Of a stretch of DNA of 64,000 bases, positions 32,389 to 42,556 are shown piece by piece; within the stretch, counting starts at the first letter, position 1; the number at the start of each line of letters is the position of its first letter. Both the position numbers and the translations under genes were made by a program. The DNA is from Amaurobius ferox (lineage: Eukaryota; Arthropoda; Arachnida; Araneae; Amaurobiidae), in the NCBI GenBank assembly GCA_951213105.1, contig OX578146.1, forward strand, positions 52,284,775 to 52,348,774, given 5' to 3'. Below the pieces are notes generated by a model. That model worked only from the letters and a program-made list of their open reading frames with translations, was not told where the DNA came from and did not search any database.

Positions 32389-32678
32389 ATTCCCCAAGAC
32401 ACACATCCTCTCCATTGATTGTTTATAAAGGAAATATTCTAAGTGACTCTTGTGATTATTCCATCCATGCAGAAGGAGAACTGATCTGTCAAGCACCAGA
32501 CATAACTTCAGCATTAAATGTTCTAATGTCAACTTATATTATATTTAATATAAAGTATAACTCCTGTGCTAAAAAATCTTTACTAGTTTACCAGAAACTG
32601 TTTTACGGCATATCATATTCATCTGACATTATTCAACATTCTGTTTTGAAATTCCTGAATATTTTTTCAAGTTCTTAA
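32389..32678 (+). CDS. terminal exon of the SAMD3-like gene
   Basis: The exon follows an acceptor (TTTTCTTTTAAG) and ends at TAA. It contains GELICQAPDITSALNVLMS and TYIIFNIKYN, the conserved C-terminal part of this family (an 'Ile-Cys-Ala-Leu-Tyr-Phe-Asn' block). The phase link to the upstream exon at 30049-30131 does not close without another exon or an indel. Confidence 0.6.
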
Positions 32679-33013
32679 AGGTGTTATAATTGTGTGGTCT
32701 TAATGATGTGTTAAAATATTTATATATATATATATTCAAGAATCTGTATTGTTTTAAAAACAAATTTTTTAATGATTATTATTTTTTTGAATATCTGTGT
32801 ATAACTTATATGGAAAATAGCCAGACATCCATGTAATATGTAAAGTATCGAAATTAATTTATATTTTAAAGTAGTTGAGTATATTATAATTTTATGCAGC
32901 TGATAATATAGTATATGTATTTATATGTTTAAAATAAGTATTGTTTTAATTTTTTTTAAACAAATTATTAACATTTTCTTTTTTAACTTTTGTGAACATT
33001 ATTTATTTCAAAA

Positions 33014-33955
33014 ATGGCCAGGAAAGTGTTTCTGTGTTACATATGTGGAGGGGAATTCCATTACTTTTTAGTGTTATTGAAACACATAAGAAATATCCAT
33101 AGCTTTGATCCACATTTTAGTGTAAAATGTAGAATTTCTGGATGTCAAAAGACATATAATTTGTATTCTTCATTTCACACTCATATGTATACAAAGCATA
33201 GAAGTATAATTAGTACTTTGCCTAGACAACTTCCAGGATCAGTTAATGAAAACACACCTCATAGTCAGCCATATAATTTTAGTAATGAAAATGCAAACAA
33301 CTTTAATGATTCATCAAATGTTTCATATTTAGCTGAACAACCAGGACTTTTTGTTTTAACTTTACTCGAGAAGTACCATATAACCAGAGAGGCATTAAAA
33401 AAAACATATATAATGGATAGTACAGAAACGTTTGTAGAAATGTACACCAAACAGTATAGTGACACTATAAGAACAAAATTAATTGGTTTGGGGTTATCAC
33501 AGGAAACTATAAATTTGTTACAGTCACCTTTGGGTAATCCTGTTAGTATCCTTCAAAATTTAAAAACAGATTACATGCGGGAAAAATATTATACATCACA
33601 CTTTAAGTATGTTCCTCCCGTAGAATATAATTTTGATATATTTGGAATTTCTAATGAAACATTCCAATATGTTCCTATACTGAATGTTCTTAAAGGTATA
33701 CTAACGATTCCTGATGTGTTAAGTGCAGTATTAAATTTTCATGCTTCTAATGATGGATATTTGAGAGACTATTGTGATGGAAAAAATTATTCTTCCCATC
33801 CAGGTTTTGTGGACACATCTGGCTTACAAATCCAACTGTACTTTGATGAATTTACACTAGTTAATCCTTTACGCAATAAAGCACGAATTTTTAAATTGTG
33901 TGCATTTTATTTTACCCTTGGGAACTTGCCTCCTAAGTTTAGATCCAGGGCATAG
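33014..33955 (+). CDS. C2H2 zinc-finger protein, C-terminally truncated
   Basis: A 313-codon single-exon ORF starts at AAAATGGCC. The N-terminus has a C2H2 finger (CYICGGEFHYFLVLLKHIRNIH) and a second finger-like unit (CRISGCQKTYNLYSSFHTHMYTKH). A spacer and helical region follow, then DGYLRDYCDGKNYSSHPGF, IQLYFDEFTLVNPLRNKA and FYFTLGNLPPKFRS. These C-terminal blocks recur, to my memory, in multi-copy animal proteins found with SAMD3-like proteins. The ORF stops soon after PPKFRS, where a repeat-like junction (GGCGCCGAGTTTTCAAAATC) begins, so the conserved protein is cut short. It lies 335 bp after the SAMD3-like terminal exon on the same strand. Confidence 0.7.
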   Translation: MARKVFLCYICGGEFHYFLVLLKHIRNIHSFDPHFSVKCRISGCQKTYNLYSSFHTHMYTKHRSIISTLPRQLPGSVNENTPHSQPYNFSNENANNFNDSSNVSYLAEQPGLFVLTLLEKYHITREALKKTYIMDSTETFVEMYTKQYSDTIRTKLIGLGLSQETINLLQSPLGNPVSILQNLKTDYMREKYYTSHFKYVPPVEYNFDIFGISNETFQYVPILNVLKGILTIPDVLSAVLNFHASNDGYLRDYCDGKNYSSHPGFVDTSGLQIQLYFDEFTLVNPLRNKARIFKLCAFYFTLGNLPPKFRSRA

Positions 33956-34300
33956 GCGCCGAGTTTTCAAAATCTCAGGGGGGGGCACAATCCGATAAAG
34001 TTTTATAAAAGATTCACAAAGTCGATAAAGATATAACAACTTACAAGGCTGCCTTGAAGAAAGCAAGCATATGTCAGTTCGGTGACTACAATTGGTTCGT
34101 GGTCATTTTAAGCCCCTTCTTCAGGCCAAAAGAACAGTATCCACCCTTAATAACCGCCAAGAATGAACTGCCCAACGAACGGCAGTAGTGGTTGTTAAGA
34201 GCTCATACGGTTATTTTGTCCTGAAAAGGGGAGATTATAATGCCATCGAAGCAACTGTAGTCACCTAACTGACATATATGTTTTCCTTAAGAAAGTTTTG
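33956..34300. repeat. repeat insertion with inverted ends downstream of the zinc-finger ORF
   Basis: The block begins with a poly-G junction (CTCAGGGGGGGGCAC). It contains inverted copies of a ~40-bp sequence (CATATGTCAGTT and GGTGACTACA near 34065-34095; the complement near 34255-34290). It looks like a fold-back or Penelope-terminal fragment. Family not assigned. Confidence 0.5.
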
Positions 34301-34329
34301 TAAGTTATTGTTTTAAAAGCAGCAGTTTT

Positions 34330-34543
34330 GGAGTGAGATAACCGAGTGGTTAAGTCACGGGGATTGCACTCGGAGGACCCGAGTTCGGTTTTCGGCTTTG
34401 CCTAAACTGTTTCTGTGTACGAGCACGTTAAATTTGTGGATTTGAAAGTCCATCCGAACGATTAAATGGCATTGTCTCGGCGGTCTAAACAGATATCTTA
34501 CACCTTCGGGTAGGTCGGACGGGCTGGGTCGAAAGAAAGATAT
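34330..34543 (+). repeat. SINE with tRNA-like head and TSD
   Basis: A 10-bp duplication CAGCAGTTTT flanks the unit at 34320-34329 and 34544-34553. The head has A box ACCGAGTGGTTAAGTC and B box GAGTTCGGTTTTC. The body is shortened and diverged, and the tail is GGTAGGTCGGACGGGCTGGG followed by (GAAA)n. Confidence 0.88.
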
Positions 34544-34553
34544 CAGCAGTTTT

Positions 34554-36729
34554 ATTTATTGTACGATAAATATTTTTAATCTTTTTAGACCTATTTATAT
34601 TTGTAAGCTAAGAGTTGATTAGGAAAATTCATATAGTTACTATGCATCAATATTAAAATATATAATAATTACAATGGATTTTACTATATAAGAATTAACT
34701 AGTAGCAAAGCTGTTAATTAATAAAAAAAAAAATCTGAAAGTTAATACACGTTAACTCTTAATATCAACTCTTAACTACCTATCAGGTGATTTTGACACA
34801 AATTAAAACAATGAACCCAGCAATAATACAAAAGTATCCAAATACTATTGTCTATATTTAAATATTTTTAAATTAAATATGTAAATAAATTGATCATCAC
34901 TATAACCACATATTCAGCCAAATCAAAAAATTTTTAAAACAAAGCAATTTATAAAAAAATCTCATAAATAATATTTTTATGTAAAATTTGAATGACATGT
35001 TGGTTGACATTTCTTATCACAACTAAAACTTTAATATTTTTATCAGGGGGGTGGACTGAGTATACCTAGTGTGTGTGTGTGTGTGTGGGGGGGGGGGGGG
35101 CTTAGCTCCCTCTGGCCCTTGCCTGACTACGGTGCTGCGTCAAACGTCCGGTGCTCACCAAGAATTTACCCACGGGGTATGCAGCTTCAAACGGAATGGA
35201 TGCCACCTGTAAAGACAGCACTGATATATAGAATCCAGGAGTAATTACAGATAAGATTTCTTTAGGTAGACAAAATAAGTCATCTCTACTTCGTGGTAAT
35301 CATTTAGTTATTACTGGAGGGAAACAGCTATTTTTATGAAATGCCAATAACATGGCTGTAAATATTCCATTTCTCTTTGAATTAGATGGTCAGTCGAAAA
35401 AGTTCTGGTAACCAGGTGTTTTTGTCATTAGCGTAAACATGTTTCCTGGGAGTAAAGATCAGCTTGGTTTGTGTTCAGGGAGCTATGGTAAGGAAGATGT
35501 GAACAAGACATAACTGTGACTGAGATGTGACATTTACGTTGATAGGATTTTCCTTCAAATATTTTTATGTTTAAAAACTTCATTTTTTGTTATTTAGTAA
35601 AATATGATGTTAGAAAAAAATCTTGAAATTTCCCAGAGGGGGCAAAGCCCCCTCTGGAAAAGTTCAGCGGGGGCTCGTGCCCCTCTGCGAGTGTGAAAAT
35701 TCGAGTGTGAAAGAGTATAAGAATTCTTAATAGTTTCATGGAAAATGAATAAACTTATATAGTGTAGATTGTAAAGTCCTTTGTTATAACTTAAAATTTT
35801 AAGTCAAATGTTTAAAATTAATTTAGTTAAGTAAGTGATGATATAATAAATCTTATATTAAATGTTTAATAGTAAAATATAATGTTTGAAATTATATTAT
35901 GAAATATTGAATGAATGTAATTACATCTTGAAGTTTTTAATGGAAATTGTACAATTTTATGCAGTACATAAGTATTTTTTACTTTTTTTTCTTCTTGAAT
36001 CTGTATGAACCCTGGATCTAACGACAAGTTACAAAAGCATATCTATCAAAATAAGTATAATTAAATAATTAAAACAATCTAAAAATAAGATATTTTATGT
36101 AGTACCTAATAACACTTTGTTTCATTTAAAATAAATTTATAAATTATATTTCTATGCTTTAATGGGATTTTGCACATGCAAAAATATTGTGTTTGATTAG
36201 TTGTTTACATTAATTAAATAAACTTTATTATTTACTCAAGATTTTATTTTGAGTCCTATGACTCATAATCTGTATGTATTGTATATTTAAATAATTGTGA
36301 GTTTATCTATGCAGAGTAAAAATTTTATTAGTAGGGCATCAGACAAGCCTCAAGTTTTATTTATGTCATTATATATAGTATTTGTTTTAAAAGCAATCCC
36401 TGTATAAAAATATCTTATGCATGTTTTTTGCTGTTAAAAATATATGTACTTCATAATTTTATTGTTTTCATTATTTTTATCAACTTTTATTGCATTCCTG
36501 TTTTTACTTTAACACAATTAACATTTAAATGCAGTAATTTACCTGTACTTTATTTAGTTAAAAATTTAAATTTCATGTTATCAATTAATTTACAATATAT
36601 TGATAACATGAAATAACAATATAAATATATAAAATTCAATATAAATTTAATATAATAGTCAATATAAATATTGAAATAAATTATCACATAATGAGGTACA
36701 TAAATGAGATATATAAAGAATCCAAAAGT
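34554..36729. other. AT-rich non-coding stretch with small repeats
   Basis: It holds a (TG)n(G)n tract at 35071-35101 and a GC-rich hairpin at 35633-35657 in an LTR- or LINE-like fragment. No supported gene. Confidence 0.5.
35633..35657. repeat. GC-rich perfect hairpin
   Basis: CCAGAGGGGGC-AAA-GCCCCCTCTGG: two perfect 11-nt arms with a 3-nt loop. A related piece (GGGGGCTCGTGCCCCTCTG) follows within 25 bp. Confidence 0.85.
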
Positions 36730-36927
36730 TTAAATTGAGAGACGAGGAGCTTCACGGGGATCTAAGGCGAAGCTTATCTCCTCTAATCTATTCACAAGTT
36801 GTTCTAGTCTAGCTGTTTCATTCACAGAAGTTCCATCAGTCGACGTTTGCGTTTTCAAATATGCATCAAGTTCCCTTAATACTCTATCTTTGAAATCCTC
36901 CTTTTTCTTATAATATAAGAAAATTAG
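36730..36927 (-). CDS. terminal exon (E) of an unrecognised membrane-protein gene
   Basis: A minus-strand exon follows a strong acceptor (ATTTCTTTTAG) and stays open for 65 codons to TAA. It begins LIFLYYKKKEDF, completing the membrane span started in the exon at 47657-47791, and continues with a charged cytosolic-looking tail (LRELDAYLKTQ, RLEQLVNRLEE) with coiled-coil character. It ends DPREAPRLSI. It joins the upstream exon in phase 0. The 10.7-kb intron between them contains the whole of LTR element 2. Confidence 0.75.
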   Translation of the reverse strand, partial: LIFLYYKKKEDFKDRVLRELDAYLKTQTSTDGTSVNETARLEQLVNRLEEISFALDPREAPRLSI

Positions 36928-37264
36928 CTAAAAGAAATATTAAATTAATGAACAAAATCATATGTTCTGATGGTCTTATGATCTACAGTAATAAATAATG
37001 CATCAATCGCGAAATAATCACCAGAAAAAACCAACTAGACGAGAACTTTTGAGACTGACAACTTTCTCCTTTTCATTTTATTAAGTTTCAAACATGGCAA
37101 CATTTTCAAATTTACACATATTTAAGCCTTAATATCTCTGGTGAGAGAACCGGAAAAAATCAGAAACTTTTAAAGATTCAAGTACTACGTAATAACTAAT
37201 TGTAGTAAAAATTTGGAATTTGAGACTTTTCTAGTTTTATTGATATAGAGCGATGAGTAAGTTA

Positions 37265-38795
37265 TGTCATGAGAAACATGACATTTGTTTTTAAATGTGA
37301 CTTACACGCTAATTTTAATATGCTTTTTTAATTGAAATGGGAAGTAGAACTTTTATATATTTAAAACGTACTTTAGTTTTAAACCTTTTGGAATATAGAT
37401 TAAGGCAGTTGCTAGGCAAAAATAGCCATTTTCAAAAAAGTACTTTCTCACGCTCTTTGCACATCTGCAAAAAAAAACAATCTCACAGCTGCATCTTAGG
37501 AGTTTGGTTCCAGTGAGCATACTTGCCCCCCCCCCCTTTTTTTTAGAGAGCACGTGCAGTTTGTACATAGCAGGACCACAACGGTCAAAATTTTCCTTTC
37601 TTGCTGAGAACATTTTCCCACTGGTAATATAAAACTTGTATGTACGCCCCGTCAGGATAGACATGGGCAGTTTTCAGAAGAAGCTATAATTCCTGTCAAC
37701 AGTAAGAATTTACTGACTAAAGTTACACCCTCTAAAATAAAGACTTCAGCAAACTTCACAGATGGGCAAAAAATTCTACGAAAAGGGGTATGCAACATCG
37801 CACCCCAACTTTTAGCATGGACAAGGCCACCATCCAATAGGAACGTATTGTATGTACAGGAGTGGCCAATCATACGCGAATATAGTACAGCGCCACTGAG
37901 AATATGACGGCAAGTGTAAAAAATAAGAATATGAAAAATTTCTCTCTTGGACGCGGCGGCCTGCGGGCCGGACCGCTGAGGTCTCCCTTCCTTTTTTTTT
38001 GAGCAGATTTTTGCATAATAGAGGACTCTGGCCCTGCTCTTCAACCATGAAGGTTGTCTCCTAATTTTGGTCCATGGAGACCTATAGACACACGCAGCAC
38101 TAGGACTATGTGTCCAATTTTTAACGATAAATGTGTTCTGATATTATTACATTTGCTCCTTGATATTAATAGCTATGAGGAAGAATCACGTATTAAGCCT
38201 CGTCTTCAATGACTGTTTCGTTAAGCTCCGTCTTCGGGCGACTAATTACTAATACCCAACTAATTGAATACGTTGTCTCCTATGAGGAATGCCTGCCTTG
38301 CGTCAATTGATCAATCGAGATAAACATGTCAACATAAAGCATCATTATTATTATGTATGAAAATCCTGCCATTGGACCACCAAAAGGGGTATGTTGCCTG
38401 CTACTGCTTCAAATATATGTAAGTCAAACTCTTCTTATTTTACAACATCTGAACAGCCACTGAAGGCTGATAATTTGACAAAGACAAACTTTTATTATTA
38501 ATCATGGAAGATCCCCAGTCATTTGGTGACATCAGAAATTGCTGTAATTGAACTTTGATCTTAAAAATTACGACCTTAATGAACTATAATAGAACTTGTA
38601 TCATGTAACATAATATAGAATTAATTCTCCGCAGTACGAGAAAGAACATAAATAATGTTAAAATTTGAAAATGCAAAAAGGAATGTTAAAAGTAATTGTT
38701 GCTTCAATATATTAATATTGAATGATATTGGTATGATTTAGATTATGCATTTGACAACCATTTGTATACTATATTTGTTGGATTATTTTATTACA
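37265..38795 (+). repeat. 5' LTR of element 2
   Basis: A 1531-bp LTR beginning TGTCATGAGAAACATGACA, a 7-bp inverted repeat with a 5-nt loop, and ending TTATTACA. A poly-C/poly-T tract lies at 37527-37544. ORFs inside are duplicated in the 3' LTR and are not supported as genes. Confidence 0.94.
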
Positions 38796-41700
38796 GAGAT
38801 ACACAGACACAGAGTGACATCGAAGAAACAATAGCTTCATGTGCAACTAATGAAACATTACTGCAAGTAAACAATTTACCTCTACTGCAAATTTCAATAA
38901 ATAACTTTAAAGCAAATGCAATGATAGATTCAGGATCTACAATCTGTTTGATAAGTAATAACCTTTTTGAAAGAATCAAAGAATCAGGAATGAAAATCAA
39001 ATATCTTTCTAAATGTGTATCTATACATGCAATTAACGGATCAAAAATTCCATTCAGACATGCCATAGAATTAGGATTTAAAATTAATAAGAAATATTTC
39101 AAAAACACTTTTTTTATCACAAATGACTCTTGGTACACCACATATGATATGATTTTAGGATTCGACTTTTTGAAAATAAACAAAATTATATTAGATATGT
39201 CCAGCAATAAATTAATCATGCCAAACTGTGAATTTCAATTGGGAATAGCAGAAGAAATTAATAATGTAAATAAGATCCAAGTAGATGACAACATCAGATA
39301 TTGTAAACATAGTCAAAATCAAAATATTGCAAATAACCAGAATGCAGAATCTAATACAGAATTTGAGAATAGAGAAAATGTAAATAGTAACAGTCAAATT
39401 CAAAATGCAAATAAAAAACAGAATTCAAGAAAACAGATTAAAAGCAAACAGAAGGCAGATAATTCGATTACTTTGGTGAGCAAAACAAAACTTGAACCTT
39501 TTACAACAGAAATCGTCGAAGTCAAAAGCAAGAAATCTATCAAAGCAAACACTGAATTTTTAATAGAACCTTATGTGAATTACTTAGAAATTGAAGTAGA
39601 GAGAGGTATAATTAAGAGCAATAATGACAACAAACTATTTATTTTTATAACTAACAACTCAAATAAACCAGTGACTGTTAGTAAAGAAACAAAATTAGCT
39701 AACATTTCAAAAAATTTTGAAATTGTCAATAATGCACAAAATAATGAAATGAAGACAAATATTGAAACAGTCAATGCTTTAACCCATGAACAAATTTTAA
39801 AATTAAGAGAAGAGCAATTTTCTACAGAGGACTTCAATTTAGATCATTTACACAAGAAGCAAAAAGCAATGGTACAGAGAATGCTGAAACAAAATTCAGC
39901 CGCCTTTTCAAAAAATTATGACACTTTAGGCTGTACAGATAAAGTGGTACCTGAATTTCATGTCCTAAATCAATATCCGATTCAATGTAAGCCATATAAA
40001 GTACCACATTTACTAAAGAGCATAGCATACAAAGAAATCCAAAATTTACTGAAGAATGGCATAATTGAGGAGACTACCAGCAATGTAGCATTCCCCGCCT
40101 TATTTATCAGAAAGAAAGATTCAAGTAAATCTGACAAACCAGAGAATCAGAAGCTTAGAATGACAATAGATTACAGATTACTAAATAGTTACCTAGTAAA
40201 ATATCACTTTGCAGTAGACCAAATACATGATATACTGCAAGAAGTATCAGGCAAGAAGTTGTACTGTGTTCTGGACCTTAAAAGTGCCTTTTTCCAAATC
40301 AAATTAAGAGATATTGACAAAAACCTCCTCAGCTTCACAACCGAGTGGGGTAATTTTTCACCTACTAGACTTACTTTCGGGACTGCTAACAGCACTAGCT
40401 ACTTTGCAAAATTAATACATAAATGTCTGGGTGATATTAGAGATAAAGGAGTAAGATATTTCTTGGACGACATAATTGTCGCAGGCGATACTTTTCAACA
40501 AGTACTCGAAACCCTACAATTAGTGTTCGACAGGTTGATATCTTACAACTTGACTCTCGATCCAAAGAAAGTGCAGCTTTTCAAGTCAGAGATAGAATAC
40601 TTAGGATTCAAAATTAATAATAGAGGATATTCACCTTCTGATAAAAATATTCAAAAGATTCAAAATTTTCCAGTGCCAAAGTCAGCTAAACAAGTCAAAA
40701 CTCTGTTAGGCATGACTAACTATTTTAGATCACTGATTGAGAATTACGCAGGTATTGTACAACCCCTAATTAATTTAACAAAAAAAAGTAAAAAATTTAT
40801 TTGGTCTCAAGAATGCCAGGAAGCACTAGAAAATCTACAAAACATAATTTTAAAAGAGCCTATAGTCAAGAATGCCAACTTCAAAAAACCTTTTGTTCTA
40901 ATTTGTGATGCCTCATTACAGGCCGTATCTGCCATTCTATCTCAGGAATACAATGGACAAATGCACCCTGTAAAATTTTTCTCGAGAAAACTCAGAGATA
41001 CAGAATCGAGATATCCTAGCATAAAAAGAGAACTGCTTGCAATTTATGAGGGAGTGAAACATTTCCAGGATTACTTGGTTGGTGCAGAATTTGAAATTCA
41101 AAGCGATGCAAAGGCATTATCTTATCATTTAGCATTGGAAAAAGCTAATGATATAGAGAGCAGATGGTTACTTTTTCTGCAATCCTTCAAATTTAAAGTA
41201 AAGTACATCCAAGGAAAAGATAACCCCGCTGATTATATGTCCAGAGAAATATTTCAACAAAACACAGTAAATGAACTAAGTAACCATATATTTGAAACTG
41301 AAAATAAATTAAAACATGAGAATATATTAAGAGAACAATTAAAGGATAAGAAATTAAGCAAAATAAGAAAAATATTGGAAGATAATGATTTGAACTCAAG
41401 ATATGAGAATTATAAAATTGACTCAAATGATAATCTATTAAAATTCAAACTTAAAGCTAAAAGCAAAGCACCTAATGCAATAAAAATTGTAATTCCAAGA
41501 AGCTTACAAAGAATTACTATACAAGCTGCTCACGTTGCCCACTTTGGCATAAGCAAAACTTACAACAAAATCAAAAGACTTTACTTTTGGAGTAGAATGT
41601 TCTCAGACACTAAGAATTTTTGCTTAAATTGTGAGAGATGCCTAAAATTTAAATCTAAACAAATCAAAAGACAAGAAATTCAATTACAGAACAAAAACAT

Positions 41701-42556
41701 ACAAGTAGGAGAGCAAATAGCTATAGACTTGGTTGGAAAGCTCGTTAGATCATCTGGTCAACACCATTACATTGTGACCATTGTCGACCACCTAAGCAGG
41801 TATCTGGAAGCAATACCAGTAAGATCCATAACTGCACAGAGTATAATTAATGTACTGTCTCAGTATATTAGCAGGTTTGGTGCCCCCAAAATCCTTATCT
41901 CAGATAACTGGTCGCAGTTTACTGCTAAGGAATTTACAGACTTCCTGAAGGATATGAACATTTCCCACCATCGCAGCAGTTTATATCGACCAATGAGCAA
42001 TGGATTATTAGAAAAATGCCACTTTTTACTCAAAAATTCCATCGCATGCTTAGCTAATGAGTCATTCAACTGGGACAAGCAAATTCTAGTTTTCAAAAAT
42101 GAATATAATAACTCAAAACACATTATTACAGGATATACTCCAGCACAAATTTTTTTCAACCGTGAAGTGAGAACACCTTTTGATATGCATATGGATACTA
42201 AATACACTAATTTAACCTTGAAGCAATTTGTAGAGGAAGCTAAGAAAGCACATCAAGAGATAATTCAAAAAGTTTACAAAAATCAGGCAGAAGCCAATTC
42301 AACGCAAAAGAAATATTTTAAAGCTGCAAGATCATATGAACTAAAAATTGGTGACACTGTATATTTAAAAAATTTTATACCTGCAGCACCTCTAAAACCA
42401 AAATTTTCAGGTCCATATACGATAAAAAGAATCATAAGAAATAAAAATGCAATTATTGAAAATGAAGAGAAAACGATAAAAGTACATTTTGACAAATTAT
42501 TCGTAGTGCCTAAGATTAAAACACATCTGAAGGAAAACACTGAAGTGGACAATTAA
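38762..42556 (+). CDS. pol: Pol polyprotein of LTR element 2 (PR-RT-RH-IN)
   Basis: An open frame of 1264 codons; the first ~11 lie within the 5' LTR and the first in-frame ATG is at 38921. Domains: retropepsin with intact Asp-Ser-Gly (MIDSGSTICLIS, about residue 55); reverse transcriptase with VLDLKSAFFQIKL and catalytic FLDDIIVAG (about 565); RNase H with CDAS (about 715), RELLAIYEG, SDAKAL and NPADYMSR; integrase with an HHCC finger (HVAHFGISKTY, CLNCERC) and a DDE core with exact D-35-E spacing (AIDLVG, ISDN, LLEK). All key residues are present. There is no chromodomain or envelope. Because gag is missing, it lacks the usual frameshift start, so expression from this copy is uncertain. Minus-strand frames over it are shadows. 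Confidence 0.92.
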   Translation: MYTIFVGLFYYRDTQTQSDIEETIASCATNETLLQVNNLPLLQISINNFKANAMIDSGSTICLISNNLFERIKESGMKIKYLSKCVSIHAINGSKIPFRHAIELGFKINKKYFKNTFFITNDSWYTTYDMILGFDFLKINKIILDMSSNKLIMPNCEFQLGIAEEINNVNKIQVDDNIRYCKHSQNQNIANNQNAESNTEFENRENVNSNSQIQNANKKQNSRKQIKSKQKADNSITLVSKTKLEPFTTEIVEVKSKKSIKANTEFLIEPYVNYLEIEVERGIIKSNNDNKLFIFITNNSNKPVTVSKETKLANISKNFEIVNNAQNNEMKTNIETVNALTHEQILKLREEQFSTEDFNLDHLHKKQKAMVQRMLKQNSAAFSKNYDTLGCTDKVVPEFHVLNQYPIQCKPYKVPHLLKSIAYKEIQNLLKNGIIEETTSNVAFPALFIRKKDSSKSDKPENQKLRMTIDYRLLNSYLVKYHFAVDQIHDILQEVSGKKLYCVLDLKSAFFQIKLRDIDKNLLSFTTEWGNFSPTRLTFGTANSTSYFAKLIHKCLGDIRDKGVRYFLDDIIVAGDTFQQVLETLQLVFDRLISYNLTLDPKKVQLFKSEIEYLGFKINNRGYSPSDKNIQKIQNFPVPKSAKQVKTLLGMTNYFRSLIENYAGIVQPLINLTKKSKKFIWSQECQEALENLQNIILKEPIVKNANFKKPFVLICDASLQAVSAILSQEYNGQMHPVKFFSRKLRDTESRYPSIKRELLAIYEGVKHFQDYLVGAEFEIQSDAKALSYHLALEKANDIESRWLLFLQSFKFKVKYIQGKDNPADYMSREIFQQNTVNELSNHIFETENKLKHENILREQLKDKKLSKIRKILEDNDLNSRYENYKIDSNDNLLKFKLKAKSKAPNAIKIVIPRSLQRITIQAAHVAHFGISKTYNKIKRLYFWSRMFSDTKNFCLNCERCLKFKSKQIKRQEIQLQNKNIQVGEQIAIDLVGKLVRSSGQHHYIVTIVDHLSRYLEAIPVRSITAQSIINVLSQYISRFGAPKILISDNWSQFTAKEFTDFLKDMNISHHRSSLYRPMSNGLLEKCHFLLKNSIACLANESFNWDKQILVFKNEYNNSKHIITGYTPAQIFFNREVRTPFDMHMDTKYTNLTLKQFVEEAKKAHQEIIQKVYKNQAEANSTQKKYFKAARSYELKIGDTVYLKNFIPAAPLKPKFSGPYTIKRIIRNKNAIIENEEKTIKVHFDKLFVVPKIKTHLKENTEVDN

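Larger units (their letters stand above)
26366..32678 (+). pseudogene. SAMD3-like multi-exon gene, probably decayed
   Basis: Exons with good splice sites: 26366-26676 (GTAAGT donor), 26789-26956, 27067-27151, 28751-29088, 29196-29327, 30049-30131 and 32389-32678. Phases agree across the first four. The protein shows the order I associate with proteins annotated 'sterile alpha motif domain-containing protein 3-like': a basic/aromatic block ending DISTYTL, then YTDVAKAIIVEYPHL, SWKIQLSEKFRNTRR, DKYPLLFSVEQ, VIPIYFKEDPSYIF, and near the end GELICQAPDITSALNVLMSTY. That label is from memory, and no SAM domain is claimed here. Defects: exon 4 needs one extra base in an A9 run (28932-28940) to stay open. 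Exon 5 ends in a TGA without a donor. The start of exon 6 reads well in another frame (TFVQLGV) before a stop. It could be an ageing transposon-linked gene or a real gene with assembly errors. Confidence 0.6.

Noticed and set aside
37353..38048. Minus-strand ORFs of 78-130 residues, repeated at 44945-45641
   Set aside because: They lie within the two LTRs of element 2, are composed partly of poly-C/poly-A translations and show no domain.
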